A DNA stretch of 64,000 nt from Permianibacter fluminis (GCF_013179735.1 NZ_JABMEG010000001.1:3410001-3474000); one strand, 5' to 3'; shown: positions 42,748 to 52,161, counted from the first letter of the stretch. A program made the numbers and translations. The notes: generated from the sequence alone by a model not told the origin.

Positions 42748-42869
42748 TGCACGGTCCTTGTCGAAAGCGGCGCGCCCGAATCGGACGTACCCGGCAGTGA
42801 GGCCGACCCCGGTGGTGCGGCCCAATGCCAGTTACCTTAGACAAGCGACGATGACAGGGCAAGCCCGGT

Positions 42870-43670
42870 TCAGCGGCGGGTGGCCTGCTTCAACTCCGTC
42901 ACATACTGCGCCAATGTCGCCGGCACCTGCTCGGCAGCCACGCCCCGTTGCCGGCTGACCAGCGCCGAACCAACGATGACGCCGGCGGCACCAGCGGCCA
43001 GCGCACCGCGCACCTGATCGGGTGTGGAAATGCCAAAGCCGAGTATCGCCGGTGCCGATTGCTGAGTCGTCAGACCGGCGATCAAATGTTCCAGAGGCAT
43101 TTGCGCCGCCGTTTCGCTACCGGTGACGCCAGCGCGCGACAACAAGTAGACATAACCTTGCGACAAGCGCGCGACTTCCGCCTGTGTTTCCGCACTGGCA
43201 TTGGGCGGCAGAATGAACACATTCTCGATGCCGTGCTTAGCACCGGCTTCACGTATCAACGCCGACTCGCGCAGTGGCACATCCGGAATCAGCAGCGAAT
43301 CGACACCAGCGGTTCTGGCCTCGGCAAAAAAGTGCTCGACACCGGCGCCGTAAACCAGATTGGCATAGACCAGCAAACCGATCGGCAGGCTGGGATATTT
43401 GGCTCGCACACGAGCCACCAAGGCCAGTGCCAGCGGTGGTGTGACGCCAGCGGCAAGCGCGCGATTGGCCGCCGCGACGATGGTCGGGCCGTCGGCCACC
43501 GGATCACTGTAAGGAATGCCGAGCTCCAGCGCATCCGCGCCCGCCTCGACCACGGCGCAAATGCGTTCAAACGATTGCTCGGCATTCGGATCACCGAGCA
43601 TCAAAAACGGAATCAACGCGCCCTCGTTGCGATCACGCAAGCGGGCAAACAGATTTTGATAGCGATTCAT
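42870..43670 (-). CDS. trpA: Tryptophan synthase alpha subunit
   Basis: Cleaves indole-3-glycerol phosphate to indole and glyceraldehyde phosphate. 266 residues from ATG 43670 (MNRYQNLFARL), with GAGGGG seven bases before it, 11 bp after the trpB stop. Catalytic residues: the Glu in FLMLGDPNAEQSF region and Asp in LELGIPYSDPVADGPTI; phosphate-binding GFGISTPDQVRGAL and GVIVGSALV. Last gene of the trp operon. Confidence 0.97.
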   Translation of the reverse strand: MNRYQNLFARLRDRNEGALIPFLMLGDPNAEQSFERICAVVEAGADALELGIPYSDPVADGPTIVAAANRALAAGVTPPLALALVARVRAKYPSLPIGLLVYANLVYGAGVEHFFAEARTAGVDSLLIPDVPLRESALIREAGAKHGIENVFILPPNASAETQAEVARLSQGYVYLLSRAGVTGSETAAQMPLEHLIAGLTTQQSAPAILGFGISTPDQVRGALAAGAAGVIVGSALVSRQRGVAAEQVPATLAQYVTELKQATRR

Positions 43671-43681
43671 GGCGGCACCCC

Positions 43682-44878
43682 TCAATGCGCTGGCGCAGCG
43701 TCGAGCACGCTGCGGACATGGTTCAAGTCCTTGTCGCCACGACCGGACAGATTGACGATGACATTCATCGGCTCAGTCGCCGTCTTCGCCAGTTGTTCGA
43801 CATAGGCGAGCGCATGTGCCGATTCCAGTGCCGGAATGATGCCCTCCTCTTTCGCCAAACGTTGAAACGCCGCCAACGCCGGCTCGTCATTGATTGCGAC
43901 ATACTGGGCGCGGCCGGTGGACTGCAGATAGGCGTGCTCCGGGCCGACCGCCGGATAATCGAGACCGGCGGAAACCGAATGCGATTCTTCAATCTGACCA
44001 TCGGCGTTCTGCATCACATAGGTATACGCGCCATGCAAAATACCCGGCCGGCCGGCACATAGCGTCGCGCCATGCTTGCCGGTTGTGATGCCATAACCGC
44101 CGGGTTCGACCCCAATCAGATTGACCGCAGCATCCGGGACAAAATCGCTGAAAATGCCGATGGCATTGGAACCACCGCCAACGCAGGCAATGACCGCGTC
44201 CGGCAGCTTGCCGATTTGCTCAAGGATCTGCGCGCGCGCCTCCTTGCCAATCACGCGCTGAAATTCCCGCACCAGCAGCGGAAACGGATACGGTCCGGCC
44301 GCGGTGCCGAGCAAATAGTGCGTGGTTTCAAAACTGGCCGCCCAGTCGCGCAGCGCTTCGTTGACAGCATCTTTCAAGGACGCGCTGCCCGCCTCGACTG
44401 GAATCACCTTGGCGCCGAACAACTCCATTCGGAACACGTTCATCTGCTGACGCTGGATATCTTTTGCGCCCATGTAAATCACGCACTCCAGACCAAGCAG
44501 CGCGCAAGCCAACGCGGTCGCGACGCCGTGCTGACCGGCACCGGTTTCGGCGATAACCCGCTTTTTCCCCATGCGCTGAGTGAGCAGTGCCTGTGCCAGC
44601 ACTTGATTGGTTTTGTGGGCGCCGCCGTGCAACAAGTCTTCGCGCTTCAAAAACACCCGCACCGGGGTATCACGCAGAAAATTGCGGCATTCATACAACG
44701 GTGTCGGCCGGCCGGCGTAATCATTGAGCAGCTTGTTCAGCTGCTGATGAAAAGCCGGATCACGCTGCGCCTCGTGAAACGCGGCGGTCAGCTGATCCAG
44801 TGCCGGCAACAGGATTTCCGGCACATATTGGCCGCCGTAGGGGCCGAACCGGGTGATGTCTTCGTGTGCAACTGTCAT
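43682..44878 (-). CDS. trpB: Tryptophan synthase beta subunit
   Basis: PLP enzyme that condenses indole with serine. 398 residues; PLP lysine in [16 protein letters not shown], phosphate cup [10 protein letters not shown], and the catalytic Glu in [12 protein letters not shown]. Starts [17 protein letters not shown] after a short N-terminus. A REP-like hairpin separates it from trpCF. Confidence 0.98.
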   Translation of the reverse strand: MTVAHEDITRFGPYGGQYVPEILLPALDQLTAAFHEAQRDPAFHQQLNKLLNDYAGRPTPLYECRNFLRDTPVRVFLKREDLLHGGAHKTNQVLAQALLTQRMGKKRVIAETGAGQHGVATALACALLGLECVIYMGAKDIQRQQMNVFRMELFGAKVIPVEAGSASLKDAVNEALRDWAASFETTHYLLGTAAGPYPFPLLVREFQRVIGKEARAQILEQIGKLPDAVIACVGGGSNAIGIFSDFVPDAAVNLIGVEPGGYGITTGKHGATLCAGRPGILHGAYTYVMQNADGQIEESHSVSAGLDYPAVGPEHAYLQSTGRAQYVAINDEPALAAFQRLAKEEGIIPALESAHALAYVEQLAKTATEPMNVIVNLSGRGDKDLNHVRSVLDAAPAH

Positions 44879-44944
44879 GTCAGTAATCCGATTGTCTGAA
44901 CTTTCGTTCTTTTCTGAAACTTTGCTCTTGTTTGAACTTCTGCT

Positions 44945-44999
44945 GTAGGAGCGAGCTTGCGCGCGATAGCCAATGAATCGCCAGCAAGCTCGCTCCTAC
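44945..44999. repeat. REP-like hairpin between trpCF and trpB
   Basis: GTAGGAGCGAGCTTGC at the left and GCAAGCTCGCTCCTAC at the right are exact reverse complements around a 23-nt centre that itself contains GCGCGAT/ATCG. A sequence variant of the family at 34579 and 38985 (GAGCTTGC in place of GGCCTTGG). Confidence 0.82.
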
Positions 45000-45005
45000 A
45001 AAAAT

Positions 45006-46538
45006 CTACTCTCGCAGCGCGGCAAACAGCGCCGTCAGCTTTTGTTCATCCTTGATGCCGGGGGCAGTCTCGACGCCGGAGTTCACATCCAGCACCCCGG
45101 CACCGGTGGCACGCGCGGCGTGAATATTGTCCGGCGTCAGTCCACCTGCCAGCACGAGGCGCGCGCGCGGCAGTGATGGCGGCAAGACCTGCCAATCAAA
45201 TACAGTGCCGTTACCACCACGGGCCTGACCATGGCCACTGTCAAACAACAGCCGATCGGCCGCCGTCGCGCTGCTGTCGGGCGTGCTCACTGCCGTAGCA
45301 CCACTGACACGCTCGACTTTCCAGACTTCGACACCGGGCAACAGCGCCTTGACCGTGACAATATCGGTCTCGCTGTGCTCACCGTGCAGCTGCACGGCAA
45401 ACAGTTGCAACTCGCGCGCGATAGCGACAATCTCGTCGATGTCGTTGCGGGTAAACACCCCCACATACTGCAGCGGCGCCGCCTGCTGAACCAATTTGGC
45501 TTGCGGCAATGAAATCCGGCGCGGCGATTCCGGCGCAAAAATCAAACCACCGAAACTGGCGCCGTGCCGGTAAGCCGTCTCAGCATCCGCGGGCCGGGTC
45601 AAACCGCAAATTTTTACCGCGCCATATGCCAATTGGCGGGCCGCCAGATCTACCCGTTCGGCTTTCATCAGACTGGAGCCAACCAGAAACGCTTTGGCAT
45701 GACCGGACAGTCGCTGCACATCGGCATGACTTCCGATGCCGGATTCGCTGACCACCAGGCGGTCGGACGGGACTTGCGGCGCCAGCAGTTCGGTCACCGC
45801 CAGATCAATGTTCAGCGTTTTCAGATCGCGATTGTTGATGCCGATAATCTCGGCGCCCAGCGTGATGGCGCGCTGCAGCTCGGCGGCATCATGCACTTCG
45901 GTCAAAATGCCGAGACCAAGCCGCTTGGCCTCAGCCGCGCAATCGCGGTAAGTGGCATCGTCAAGCACTGACAGCATCAGCAGTACAGCGTCGGCGCCGT
46001 AGGCCCAGGCTTCCCGCACCTGATACGGCTCAAGGGTGAAGTCCTTGCGCAGCAAGGGCGCGGCGGTCAGTGCACGCACGTCGGCCAGATGATCGAGATG
46101 GCCACCAAAATAAGTTTCGTCGGTCAGCACGGAAACCACATCGGCAATACCGTCATAGGCTTTGGCAATTTCCGCCAAGGTGAACTGGCGCCGAATCACG
46201 CCTTGCGACGGTGACGCACGCTTGCATTCCATGATGAAGCGGTGACCAGGTTGGCTCAGCGCTGCGCGAAAATCGCGGACCGGACCGAATGCTGCCGGCC
46301 GGTGCAGGTGTTCGATGGGGCCACGGCGCTGCGCCAATTCGAGCCGTTTGTTGGCAACGATTTCAGCCAGAATATTGCGCTCCGGGCCCGCCAGAACCGG
46401 TGCCGGCATTTTGCTCACCGCTGCCGACGTACTTGCTTGCCCGGCGACATCATCAGACTCTGGTTTGCGCAAACCGCGCTCGGCCAGCCGCTGCAATTCC
46501 GGTGAAGAAAAGCCCTGGGACTGAAGTTCAACCGACAT
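45006..46538 (-). CDS. trpC: Bifunctional indole-3-glycerol phosphate synthase / phosphoribosylanthranilate isomerase
   Basis: Two fused TIM barrels, 510 residues. TrpC part (about 45-310): ILAEIVANKRLELAQRRG, FIMECKRASPSQGVIR with catalytic Lys, and VSESGIGSHADVQRL. TrpF part (about 312-510): KICGLTRPADAETAY with catalytic Cys, and LAGGLTPDNIHAA. Start ATG 46538 has GGGAG seven bases upstream and overlaps trpD by 11 bp. The first 40 residues before the TrpC barrel are a low-complexity extension not typical of the family. Confidence 0.96.
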   Translation of the reverse strand: MSVELQSQGFSSPELQRLAERGLRKPESDDVAGQASTSAAVSKMPAPVLAGPERNILAEIVANKRLELAQRRGPIEHLHRPAAFGPVRDFRAALSQPGHRFIMECKRASPSQGVIRRQFTLAEIAKAYDGIADVVSVLTDETYFGGHLDHLADVRALTAAPLLRKDFTLEPYQVREAWAYGADAVLLMLSVLDDATYRDCAAEAKRLGLGILTEVHDAAELQRAITLGAEIIGINNRDLKTLNIDLAVTELLAPQVPSDRLVVSESGIGSHADVQRLSGHAKAFLVGSSLMKAERVDLAARQLAYGAVKICGLTRPADAETAYRHGASFGGLIFAPESPRRISLPQAKLVQQAAPLQYVGVFTRNDIDEIVAIARELQLFAVQLHGEHSETDIVTVKALLPGVEVWKVERVSGATAVSTPDSSATAADRLLFDSGHGQARGGNGTVFDWQVLPPSLPRARLVLAGGLTPDNIHAARATGAGVLDVNSGVETAPGIKDEQKLTALFAALRE

Positions 46539-47538
46539 ACGGACACTCCCGCTGCATTGTCTGCAAGGTTTGGGCTGGCAGGCCATCACGCAGCGCTGCC
46601 AGCACCTGTTGCACACCCGCGGCGATCGAGCTGACCTGATTGGCCACATACAACCCGGCGCCGGCATTCAACGCAATCGCATTTCGAAATGCCGCGCGAC
46701 CACCGCCCTGCAGCACCGCGACAATTTCGGCGGCATTGGCAGCCGCATCACCACCGCGCAGTGCCGCGATCGGATGCAGTGCCAACCCCACCTGCTCGGG
46801 GCTCAGCTGCTGCGAGGTCAATTGCCCGGCCCGCAATTCGACATACTGGCTTGGCCCGTGCACAGCAAATTCGTCCACACCACCATTGACGACGATGGCG
46901 CGGCTGACACCAATTTCCCGCAGCGTTTCGGCCACCAGCGGCAGGTACTTGGCATCATAAACGCCCATCAGGCGCAAAGTGGCCCGGGCCGGATTGATGA
47001 TAGGCCCGAGCAGATTGAACAATGTGCGGAGTTTCAAGGCCTGTCGCACCGGCATGGCGTGACGAACGCCCGGGTGATACTGCGGCGCGTGCAGAAAGCA
47101 CAGCCGATGTTCATCCAGCAAGGCCCGGGCGCGCTCCGGAGTTTGTTCACACTGGATGCCCAAGGCTTTCAGCACGTCCGTGGAACCGGATTGCGAACTG
47201 ACCGCGCGATTGCCATGCTTGGCCACCGGCACGCCGAGACTGGCGAGCGTAAACGCAACAGCAGTGGACACGTTCAGCGTGCCCATGCCATCACCACCGG
47301 TGCCACAGCAGTCGATGACATCATACGCCGGCGTGGCAAATGGCACCGCCGCCGCGAGCAAGGCGCGCGCTGCGCCAGCCACTTCCTCGGCCGTTTCACC
47401 TTTGGTGCGTAGCGCAATCAACAGCGCGCTGATTTCAATCACATCGGCTTCGCCGCGGACGATCCGGGTGAACGCCTGCTCGGCGTCCTGCACACTCAGA
47501 TCTGCACCGGCCACTACGCGTTCCAGCACAGGATTCAT
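46528..47538 (-). CDS. trpD: Anthranilate phosphoribosyltransferase
   Basis: Adds PRPP to anthranilate. 336 residues; PRPP-binding DCCGTGGDGMGTLNVSTA, the KHGNRAVSSQSGSTDVL block and FLHAPQYHPGVRHAMPVRQAL are all present. The start overlaps the trpG stop (ATGA) and its end overlaps trpCF. A separate, monofunctional TrpD, not fused to TrpG as in E. coli. Confidence 0.97.
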   Translation of the reverse strand: MNPVLERVVAGADLSVQDAEQAFTRIVRGEADVIEISALLIALRTKGETAEEVAGAARALLAAAVPFATPAYDVIDCCGTGGDGMGTLNVSTAVAFTLASLGVPVAKHGNRAVSSQSGSTDVLKALGIQCEQTPERARALLDEHRLCFLHAPQYHPGVRHAMPVRQALKLRTLFNLLGPIINPARATLRLMGVYDAKYLPLVAETLREIGVSRAIVVNGGVDEFAVHGPSQYVELRAGQLTSQQLSPEQVGLALHPIAALRGGDAAANAAEIVAVLQGGGRAAFRNAIALNAGAGLYVANQVSSIAAGVQQVLAALRDGLPAQTLQTMQRECPYVG

Positions 47539-48215
47539 ACCGCGTTCTCCTTGCTCGTTGGTTCTCTCAGTAGCTGCACCGCGTTGGCCAACAGATCACG
47601 ACCATAAGTGGTCAGGATGGATTCCGGATGGAATTGCAAACCGGCGATGGCATAGCGCTTGTGCACCATCGCCATCACCACCGGCCGGAAGGCACCGGCA
47701 TCAAACGCTTCAGCGATGACCTGACAATCGGCGGGCACTTCAGTCGCGGCCAGCGAGTGATAGCGACCGACCATCAACTGCCTGGGCAAACCACTGAACA
47801 AGGGATGCGGTTCACATTGAATCGTGCAGCGTTCGCCATGCAGCGGCTGCGGCGCCCGGCCAACGACACCACCGAATGCCACCGTCATCGCCTGATGTCC
47901 CAGACAAACCCCCAGCATCGGATAACGGCCGGCAACGGCCTTGATGAGCGCAATGCAAATGCCGGCTTGCTGTGGCGTGCCCGGCCCCGGCGACAGCACC
48001 AGCAGCGGATCTTGCATTGCCGCCAGCCGCAGCAGCACATGTTCAACGGTCACATCGTTGCGCAGCACGGTGACCTGACAGCCGAGACAGGAAAATTCTT
48101 CGACCAGGTTGTAGCTGAACGAGTCGTAGTTATCGACCAGCAGGACATCGCGAACGAAATGAATTGTCTTAATTTTGGTAGTCTCAATTTGAGTAGTCAC
48201 GGTCTGATTATTCAT
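47535..48215 (-). CDS. trpG: Anthranilate synthase component II (glutamine amidotransferase)
   Basis: 226 residues from ATG 48215. After a 27-residue threonine-rich N-terminal extension comes VLLVDNYDSFSYNLVEE, the oxyanion-hole SPGPGTPQQAG, the catalytic cysteine in GVCLGHQAMTVAFGG and the His/Glu pair in GLQFHPESILTTYG. Supplies ammonia to TrpE. Four bases after the trpE stop. Confidence 0.95.
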   Translation of the reverse strand: MNNQTVTTQIETTKIKTIHFVRDVLLVDNYDSFSYNLVEEFSCLGCQVTVLRNDVTVEHVLLRLAAMQDPLLVLSPGPGTPQQAGICIALIKAVAGRYPMLGVCLGHQAMTVAFGGVVGRAPQPLHGERCTIQCEPHPLFSGLPRQLMVGRYHSLAATEVPADCQVIAEAFDAGAFRPVVMAMVHKRYAIAGLQFHPESILTTYGRDLLANAVQLLREPTSKENAV

Positions 48216-48219
48216 AACA

Positions 48220-49845
48220 TCAAGCTCCCGGCTGTTCAGCGGCAGTGGCGCTGGCAATCGCGCGCAGGACACTCTCGGCCTTGCGCCGGGTTTCATCGGC
48301 TTCTGCCTGCGGATCAGAACCGAGCACAACGCCGGCGCCGGCTTGCACGGTCGCGACACCGTCGCGCACCACCGCGGCTCGTATCACGATCGCCGTATCC
48401 ATGTTGCCGGCCGCGTCGAGGTAACCGACCGCGCCGCCATAGCAACCGCGCGGCTGTTGTTCGATTTGTCGGATGATTTCAATCGCACGGATTTTCGGCG
48501 CGCCCGATAAGGTCCCCATCGGCATCGACGCCGCGAACGCGTGCAGCGCGTCGAGCTCCGGCTTGAGCACGCCGTTGACGCGCGACACCAGATGCATGAC
48601 CCGGGCATAGCGCTCGACGGTCAGCAATTGCTTGATGCGGCGGCTACCGGGCTGGCAAATGCGGGCGACATCGTTGCGGGCCAGATCGACCAGCATCATG
48701 TGTTCGGCGACTTCTTTGCTGTCCGCGCGCAGCTCGGCTTCAATGCGGGCATCGCGATCAAAATCGAGCTTGCCGTCGCGATCACGACCGCGGGCACGGG
48801 TACCGGCGATCGGGCACACTTCCAGCACGCGGCTCGCGCCATCGACTTTCACCGCCGATTCCGGCGAGGCACCGAACAGCACGAAGCTGCCGGTGTGGCC
48901 GTAGAAAAGGTACGGACTCGGGTTTTCCTGCCGCAGTGCCCGATAGGCCGCGAGCGGCTTGGCACAGGGCAAAGCAAAGCGGCGCGAGATGACGATCTGA
49001 AACGCATCACCGGCACGCAGATGTTCCTGCACCTGACGCACCTGCTGGCAAAACGCAGCGTCGCTGACACTGACCTCGCTGTCAGCAACAACGGCGACAG
49101 CGGCCGGTGCCACACCGGCCTTGAGCTTGCCAGCCATTTCGGCAAGCTGGGCCAGCCGCCGACTCAATTCGTTTTCCACCCGTTCGGCCTGCTCGCCTTC
49201 GATGACCAGCGCACTCGCCTGCGCCGGGTGACCGTCGCGCGGCACCTGCACCAGAATTTCCGGCACGTACAGCGTGAAGCTGTCGCTGCCCTGCGCACTG
49301 GTCGCAACAAACGGCGCGAACTGCTCGAACAGTTCGATGGATTCGAACGGAAACACGCCGGTCAACAACAACGCCTTGCCATCGTCACTGGCATGTGGTT
49401 TCTGCGACTGCAACACGGCACGCAGCACATCGAATGGCGATGCCGCCTGCAGGCGCGCAAGCTCATCGACACCGGCTGCGCTCGGCGCAAAGCTCAACGT
49501 TGCTTCGGACTCCGAATCAAGCGCAAGCGTCAGGGCAGCGCTGAGCTTGTTCAGCAGTGCACGACCATTCAGCGTCAACGCGGTCAGCGTTACCGTGCGC
49601 CCCTGCCCCTGCAGCTTCAAACACGGCGACAACAGCAGCAGGCTTTTGCCAGTCCGGGTTTCGATCTGCGTATCGGCCGTGCCGTAAACCGGTACCGCGT
49701 TGTCGACCGTTTCCAGCAGAAAGTGGCCTTCGGCGCGACCGTCATCGGTCAGCGCGGCGAACAAATCGACCGGCGCAGCGGCCAGCGTCAGTTGCCGGCT
49801 CAGCACCCGGTAATCGGCGCGCGCATTTGGCGGCGTTGCAGGCAT
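48220..49845 (-). CDS. trpE: Anthranilate synthase component I
   Basis: Converts chorismate and ammonia to anthranilate. 541 residues, similar in layout to the enteric TrpE: an N-terminal feedback domain with HFLLETVDNA (the LLES-type tryptophan-binding motif), and a C-terminal chorismate-binding domain with FQIVISRRFALP, VCPIAGTRARGRD, LVDLARNDVARIC, MPMGTLSGAPKIRAIEII and CYGGAVGYLDAAGNMDTAI. Start overlaps the aroF stop as TAATG. Confidence 0.97.
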   Translation of the reverse strand: MPATPPNARADYRVLSRQLTLAAAPVDLFAALTDDGRAEGHFLLETVDNAVPVYGTADTQIETRTGKSLLLLSPCLKLQGQGRTVTLTALTLNGRALLNKLSAALTLALDSESEATLSFAPSAAGVDELARLQAASPFDVLRAVLQSQKPHASDDGKALLLTGVFPFESIELFEQFAPFVATSAQGSDSFTLYVPEILVQVPRDGHPAQASALVIEGEQAERVENELSRRLAQLAEMAGKLKAGVAPAAVAVVADSEVSVSDAAFCQQVRQVQEHLRAGDAFQIVISRRFALPCAKPLAAYRALRQENPSPYLFYGHTGSFVLFGASPESAVKVDGASRVLEVCPIAGTRARGRDRDGKLDFDRDARIEAELRADSKEVAEHMMLVDLARNDVARICQPGSRRIKQLLTVERYARVMHLVSRVNGVLKPELDALHAFAASMPMGTLSGAPKIRAIEIIRQIEQQPRGCYGGAVGYLDAAGNMDTAIVIRAAVVRDGVATVQAGAGVVLGSDPQAEADETRRKAESVLRAIASATAAEQPGA

Positions 49846-50858
49846 TACAGCGTTCTCCCGACGGCTTCGGCGATGAGCTTCAGCTCTTTCATCAACTGAG
49901 CAAACTGCGGCGGCGTCAGTGACTGTTTGCCATCCGACAGCGCCTGCGCGGGATTGCGGTGCACTTCGATGAGCAGACCATCGGCGCCGCAGGCGAGCGC
50001 CGCTTTTGACAGCGGCGCGACCAGCTCGCGAATGCCAGTGCCGTGCGAGGGATCAACCAAGACCGGCAAATGGCTTTTCTGTTTGAGGTAGGCAACGGCG
50101 TTCAAGTCGAGGGTGTTACGGGTGGCGGTTTCAAAAGTGCGGATGCCACGTTCGCACAGAATCACGTTCGGGTTGCCAGCGGCGACGATGTATTCCGCCG
50201 CCAGCAACAGCTCCTCGATGGTGGCGGACAGGCCACGCTTCAGCACGACCGGTTTTTTGGTTTCGCCGACTGCGCGCAGCAGACGGAAATTCTGCATGTT
50301 GCGGGCGCCGATCTGCAGCGCATCGATTTTCTCGACGAACAGCTCGACATCACCGGTGTCCATTACTTCCGAAATGGTCGGCAGGCCGTTTTCGCCGGAA
50401 ATTTTCTGCAGCAGGTTCAGGCCTTCTTCGCCGTGACCCTGAAAGCTGTACGGCGAACTGCGCGGTTTGTAGGCGCCGCCGCGCAGGGCGCGGGCACCGG
50501 CATCTTTCACAGCAGCGGCGGTTTCGCGCAGCTGATCTTCACTTTCGACCGCGCACGGGCCACCGACCACAACAATGCGCTCGCCGCCAATCGCGACCTT
50601 GCCGATGTTGACGACGGTGTCATGGCCGCGCATGTCGCGGCTGACCAGTTTGTAGGGCGTCAGAATCGGCTTGACCGACTCCACCAGCGGGTCGCCTTCC
50701 AGATTGAGTTCGTTCAGCACCCGCTCATCACCGAGCGCACCGAGCACGACCCGCTCAACGCCCGGCATGTACAACGGTTTGAGACCGCGGGCTTCGATTT
50801 GCTGCATCAGACGGAAGGCATCGGCTTCATTGGCTTCCGGTTTCAATACGACGATCAT
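49845..50858 (-). CDS. aroF: 3-deoxy-7-phosphoheptulonate synthase, type I-beta with N-terminal regulatory domain
   Basis: First step of the shikimate pathway. 337 residues: an N-terminal ferredoxin-like regulatory domain (about 1-70, [17 protein letters not shown]) as in the Thermotoga enzyme, then the DAHP synthase barrel with [54 protein letters not shown] and [14 protein letters not shown] is seven bases before the start. First structural gene of the trp operon and hence under the tryptophan attenuators. Confidence 0.95.
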   Translation of the reverse strand: MIVVLKPEANEADAFRLMQQIEARGLKPLYMPGVERVVLGALGDERVLNELNLEGDPLVESVKPILTPYKLVSRDMRGHDTVVNIGKVAIGGERIVVVGGPCAVESEDQLRETAAAVKDAGARALRGGAYKPRSSPYSFQGHGEEGLNLLQKISGENGLPTISEVMDTGDVELFVEKIDALQIGARNMQNFRLLRAVGETKKPVVLKRGLSATIEELLLAAEYIVAAGNPNVILCERGIRTFETATRNTLDLNAVAYLKQKSHLPVLVDPSHGTGIRELVAPLSKAALACGADGLLIEVHRNPAQALSDGKQSLTPPQFAQLMKELKLIAEAVGRTL

Positions 50859-50930
50859 GGCATGGCTCCTTGTCTTCAGATTTCAGGGTTCGTATTGGTT
50901 TGTGAAATGACGTTTTGCAAAATCGCGGGC

Positions 50931-50968
50931 CAAAAAGACAAAGGCCCGCGGGGTACGCGGGCCTTTTC
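50931..50968 (-). terminator. Second (promoter-distal) trp attenuator terminator
   Basis: AAAGGCCCGCG at 50966-50956 and CGCGGGCCTTT at 50950-50940 (minus strand) form a perfect 11-bp stem with a 5-nt loop, then GTCTTTTTG. It follows the second Trp leader peptide and precedes aroF by about 70 bp. A further GGCCCGCG at 50931-50924 is complementary to the 3' arm. Confidence 0.9.
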
Positions 50969-50989
50969 AGGTTGCTGCAAGCGCTTTTT

Positions 50990-51079
50990 TCAGCGCATGA
51001 CGCCCCCTGCCCGCGTGCGGACATGCCACCACCAGCGCCAGCCGCGCTGATTGCATAAGACAGGAGTCGTCAGTTTCAT
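50990..51079 (-). CDS. trpL: Second trp leader peptide (29 aa, WRWWW)
   Basis: ATG at 51079, stop at 50990. Sequence in parts: MKLTTPVLCNQRG, then WRWWW, then HVRTRAGGVMR. Four Trp codons in five positions just upstream of a terminator are the hallmark of a Trp attenuation peptide. The ribosome binding site is weak. Confidence 0.9.
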   Translation of the reverse strand: MKLTTPVLCNQRGWRWWWHVRTRAGGVMR

Positions 51080-51120
51080 TGTTGGGTTCAACTCATCAGT
51101 GGTTGCAGTGGAAAAAAGCA

Positions 51121-51154
51121 CAAAATAAAAAGGCCCGCACATGGCGGGCCTTTT
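51121..51154 (-). terminator. First (promoter-proximal) trp attenuator terminator
   Basis: Minus strand: AAAAGGCCCGC (51154-51144), 5-nt loop, GCGGGCCTTTT (51138-51128), then TATTTTG. A perfect 11-bp stem with a long T-tract. Lies between the two Trp leader peptides. Its stem shares the GGCCCGC core with the second attenuator. Confidence 0.9.
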
Positions 51155-51192
51155 GCAAACTTCACACGCTAATCGCGGATTCACACCGGGGA

Positions 51193-51270
51193 TTAACGCG
51201 CACGCAGGCCCGCCTGAGGGTGTTGCCACCACCAGCGCCAAGCCTTGTTGTTGATCATGTTTGCGTTCAT
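51193..51270 (-). CDS. trpL: First trp leader peptide (25 aa, WRWWW)
   Basis: ATG at 51270, stop TAA at 51193. Sequence in parts: MNANMINNKA, then WRWWW, then QHPQAGLRAR. An internal ATG at 51258 could also serve. The predicted promoter -10 ends only 6-7 bp upstream of ATG 51270, so the message may be nearly leaderless or start at the internal ATG. Confidence 0.85.
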   Translation of the reverse strand: MNANMINNKAWRWWWQHPQAGLRAR

Positions 51271-51276
51271 GCGGCG

Positions 51277-51306
51277 AAACTACCCGAGGGTTACCGGCAG
51301 CGTCAA
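51277..51306 (-). promoter_or_regulatory. Possible promoter of the aroF-trp operon
   Basis: Minus strand: TTGACG (51306-51301), 18-bp spacer, TAGTTT (51282-51277). The -35 is good, the -10 poor. Transcription would begin around 51270, right at the first leader ATG. No obvious TrpR operator palindrome is visible around it. Confidence 0.45.
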
Positions 51307-51367
51307 GCGACAATTGTCCGGCCACAACCGAAAGTCATAAGCGCCGGACCGGGTCCGCACCGGCGTA

Positions 51368-51775
51368 TTACTTGATGAAATAGCCGATGGGGCGCCACTG
51401 GCCATCGCTGTCCAGCATCATGGTGATGCTTTCGGTGACTTCATACTTGGTCGCGAAATCGGTCCGGAAGCGCAGCTGGGCATAGTCACCGCGGGCCAGC
51501 CCGGGCAATTCTTTTTGCAGGGCGCCATAGGTCAGTTCGCGTTTGTGGACCATGCCGAGCGGCGTCCGGGACTGGGCAATCGCCCCCTGCCAGGCGTCGA
51601 ATGCGACTTTTTGCCGCATCAGCGCGCTGGCGGCGGCATAGGCCGCCGGGTACTCGCCATTGTCGACCTGACGTAGCCAGCGGTTGGCGGCCGTCACGGC
51701 GGCATCAGTCTTCTCGCTGGCCGGCGCCAGCGGCGCCATCAACATCAGGATCAAGGCAATCCAGGCACGCATCAT
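51368..51775 (-). CDS. DUF4019-type secreted protein
   Basis: A 135-residue exported protein starting at ATG 51775 (MMRAWIALILMLMAPLAPAS) with GAGGAACAA upstream. After the signal peptide come AANRWLRQVDNGEYPAAYAAAS, RTPLGMVHKRELTYG and a beta-rich end YEVTESITMMLDSDGQWRPIGYFIK, which is the DUF4019 pattern. Related to NTF2-like folds; function unknown. Confidence 0.85.
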   Translation of the reverse strand: MMRAWIALILMLMAPLAPASEKTDAAVTAANRWLRQVDNGEYPAAYAAASALMRQKVAFDAWQGAIAQSRTPLGMVHKRELTYGALQKELPGLARGDYAQLRFRTDFATKYEVTESITMMLDSDGQWRPIGYFIK

Positions 51776-51918
51776 TTGTTCCTCGCACTGCGGTAGGGCT
51801 GCTGGGCCCCGGTCGTCATACATGAAAGCCCGATCAAAACTCAGGGCCGCCACGATAGTAAAAGCAGCAACAGCAGCTCACCAGCCCGTTTGACAGGCCA
51901 GAGCCACCACCCGACCGG

Positions 51919-52161
51919 TCAGTCTTCGTTGGCCTTGTCGGCTTTGTCGGCCTTACCGGTCTTGCCGGAGGGGCGATCAGCCTCGTCCGGCAAGCTCACC
52001 GGCTCCGGACTGCCTGCCTTGACCCGGCCGGCGCGGCGCAGTGCATCGCGCAGCGCCCATTCAATCTGGGCATTGAGGCTGCGCAAATCATCGTCAGCCC
52101 AGCGCTGCATGGCATCCAGGATTTGGGCATCGACGCGCAACGCGAAGGCTTTTTTGCTCAC
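51919..52161 (-). CDS. Ribbon-helix-helix (Arc-like) DNA-binding protein
   Basis: 80 residues. The first 45 (KKAFALRVDAQILDAMQRWA, then LRSLNAQIEWALRDALRR) fit an Arc/MetJ ribbon-helix-helix: short beta strand FALRVD, helix, and SLNAQIEWALRDAL helix. The C-terminal 30 residues are charged and low-complexity (GKTGKADKADKANED). Start overlaps the hydrolase stop (ATGA). Arc-like genes are often linked to SPFH genes, as here. Confidence 0.85.
   Translation of the reverse strand: MSKKAFALRVDAQILDAMQRWADDDLRSLNAQIEWALRDALRRAGRVKAGSPEPVSLPDEADRPSGKTGKADKADKANED

Noticed and set aside
44945..44999. Hairpin between trpCF and trpB as a terminator
   Set aside because: It lacks a T-tract and belongs to the dispersed REP-like family.
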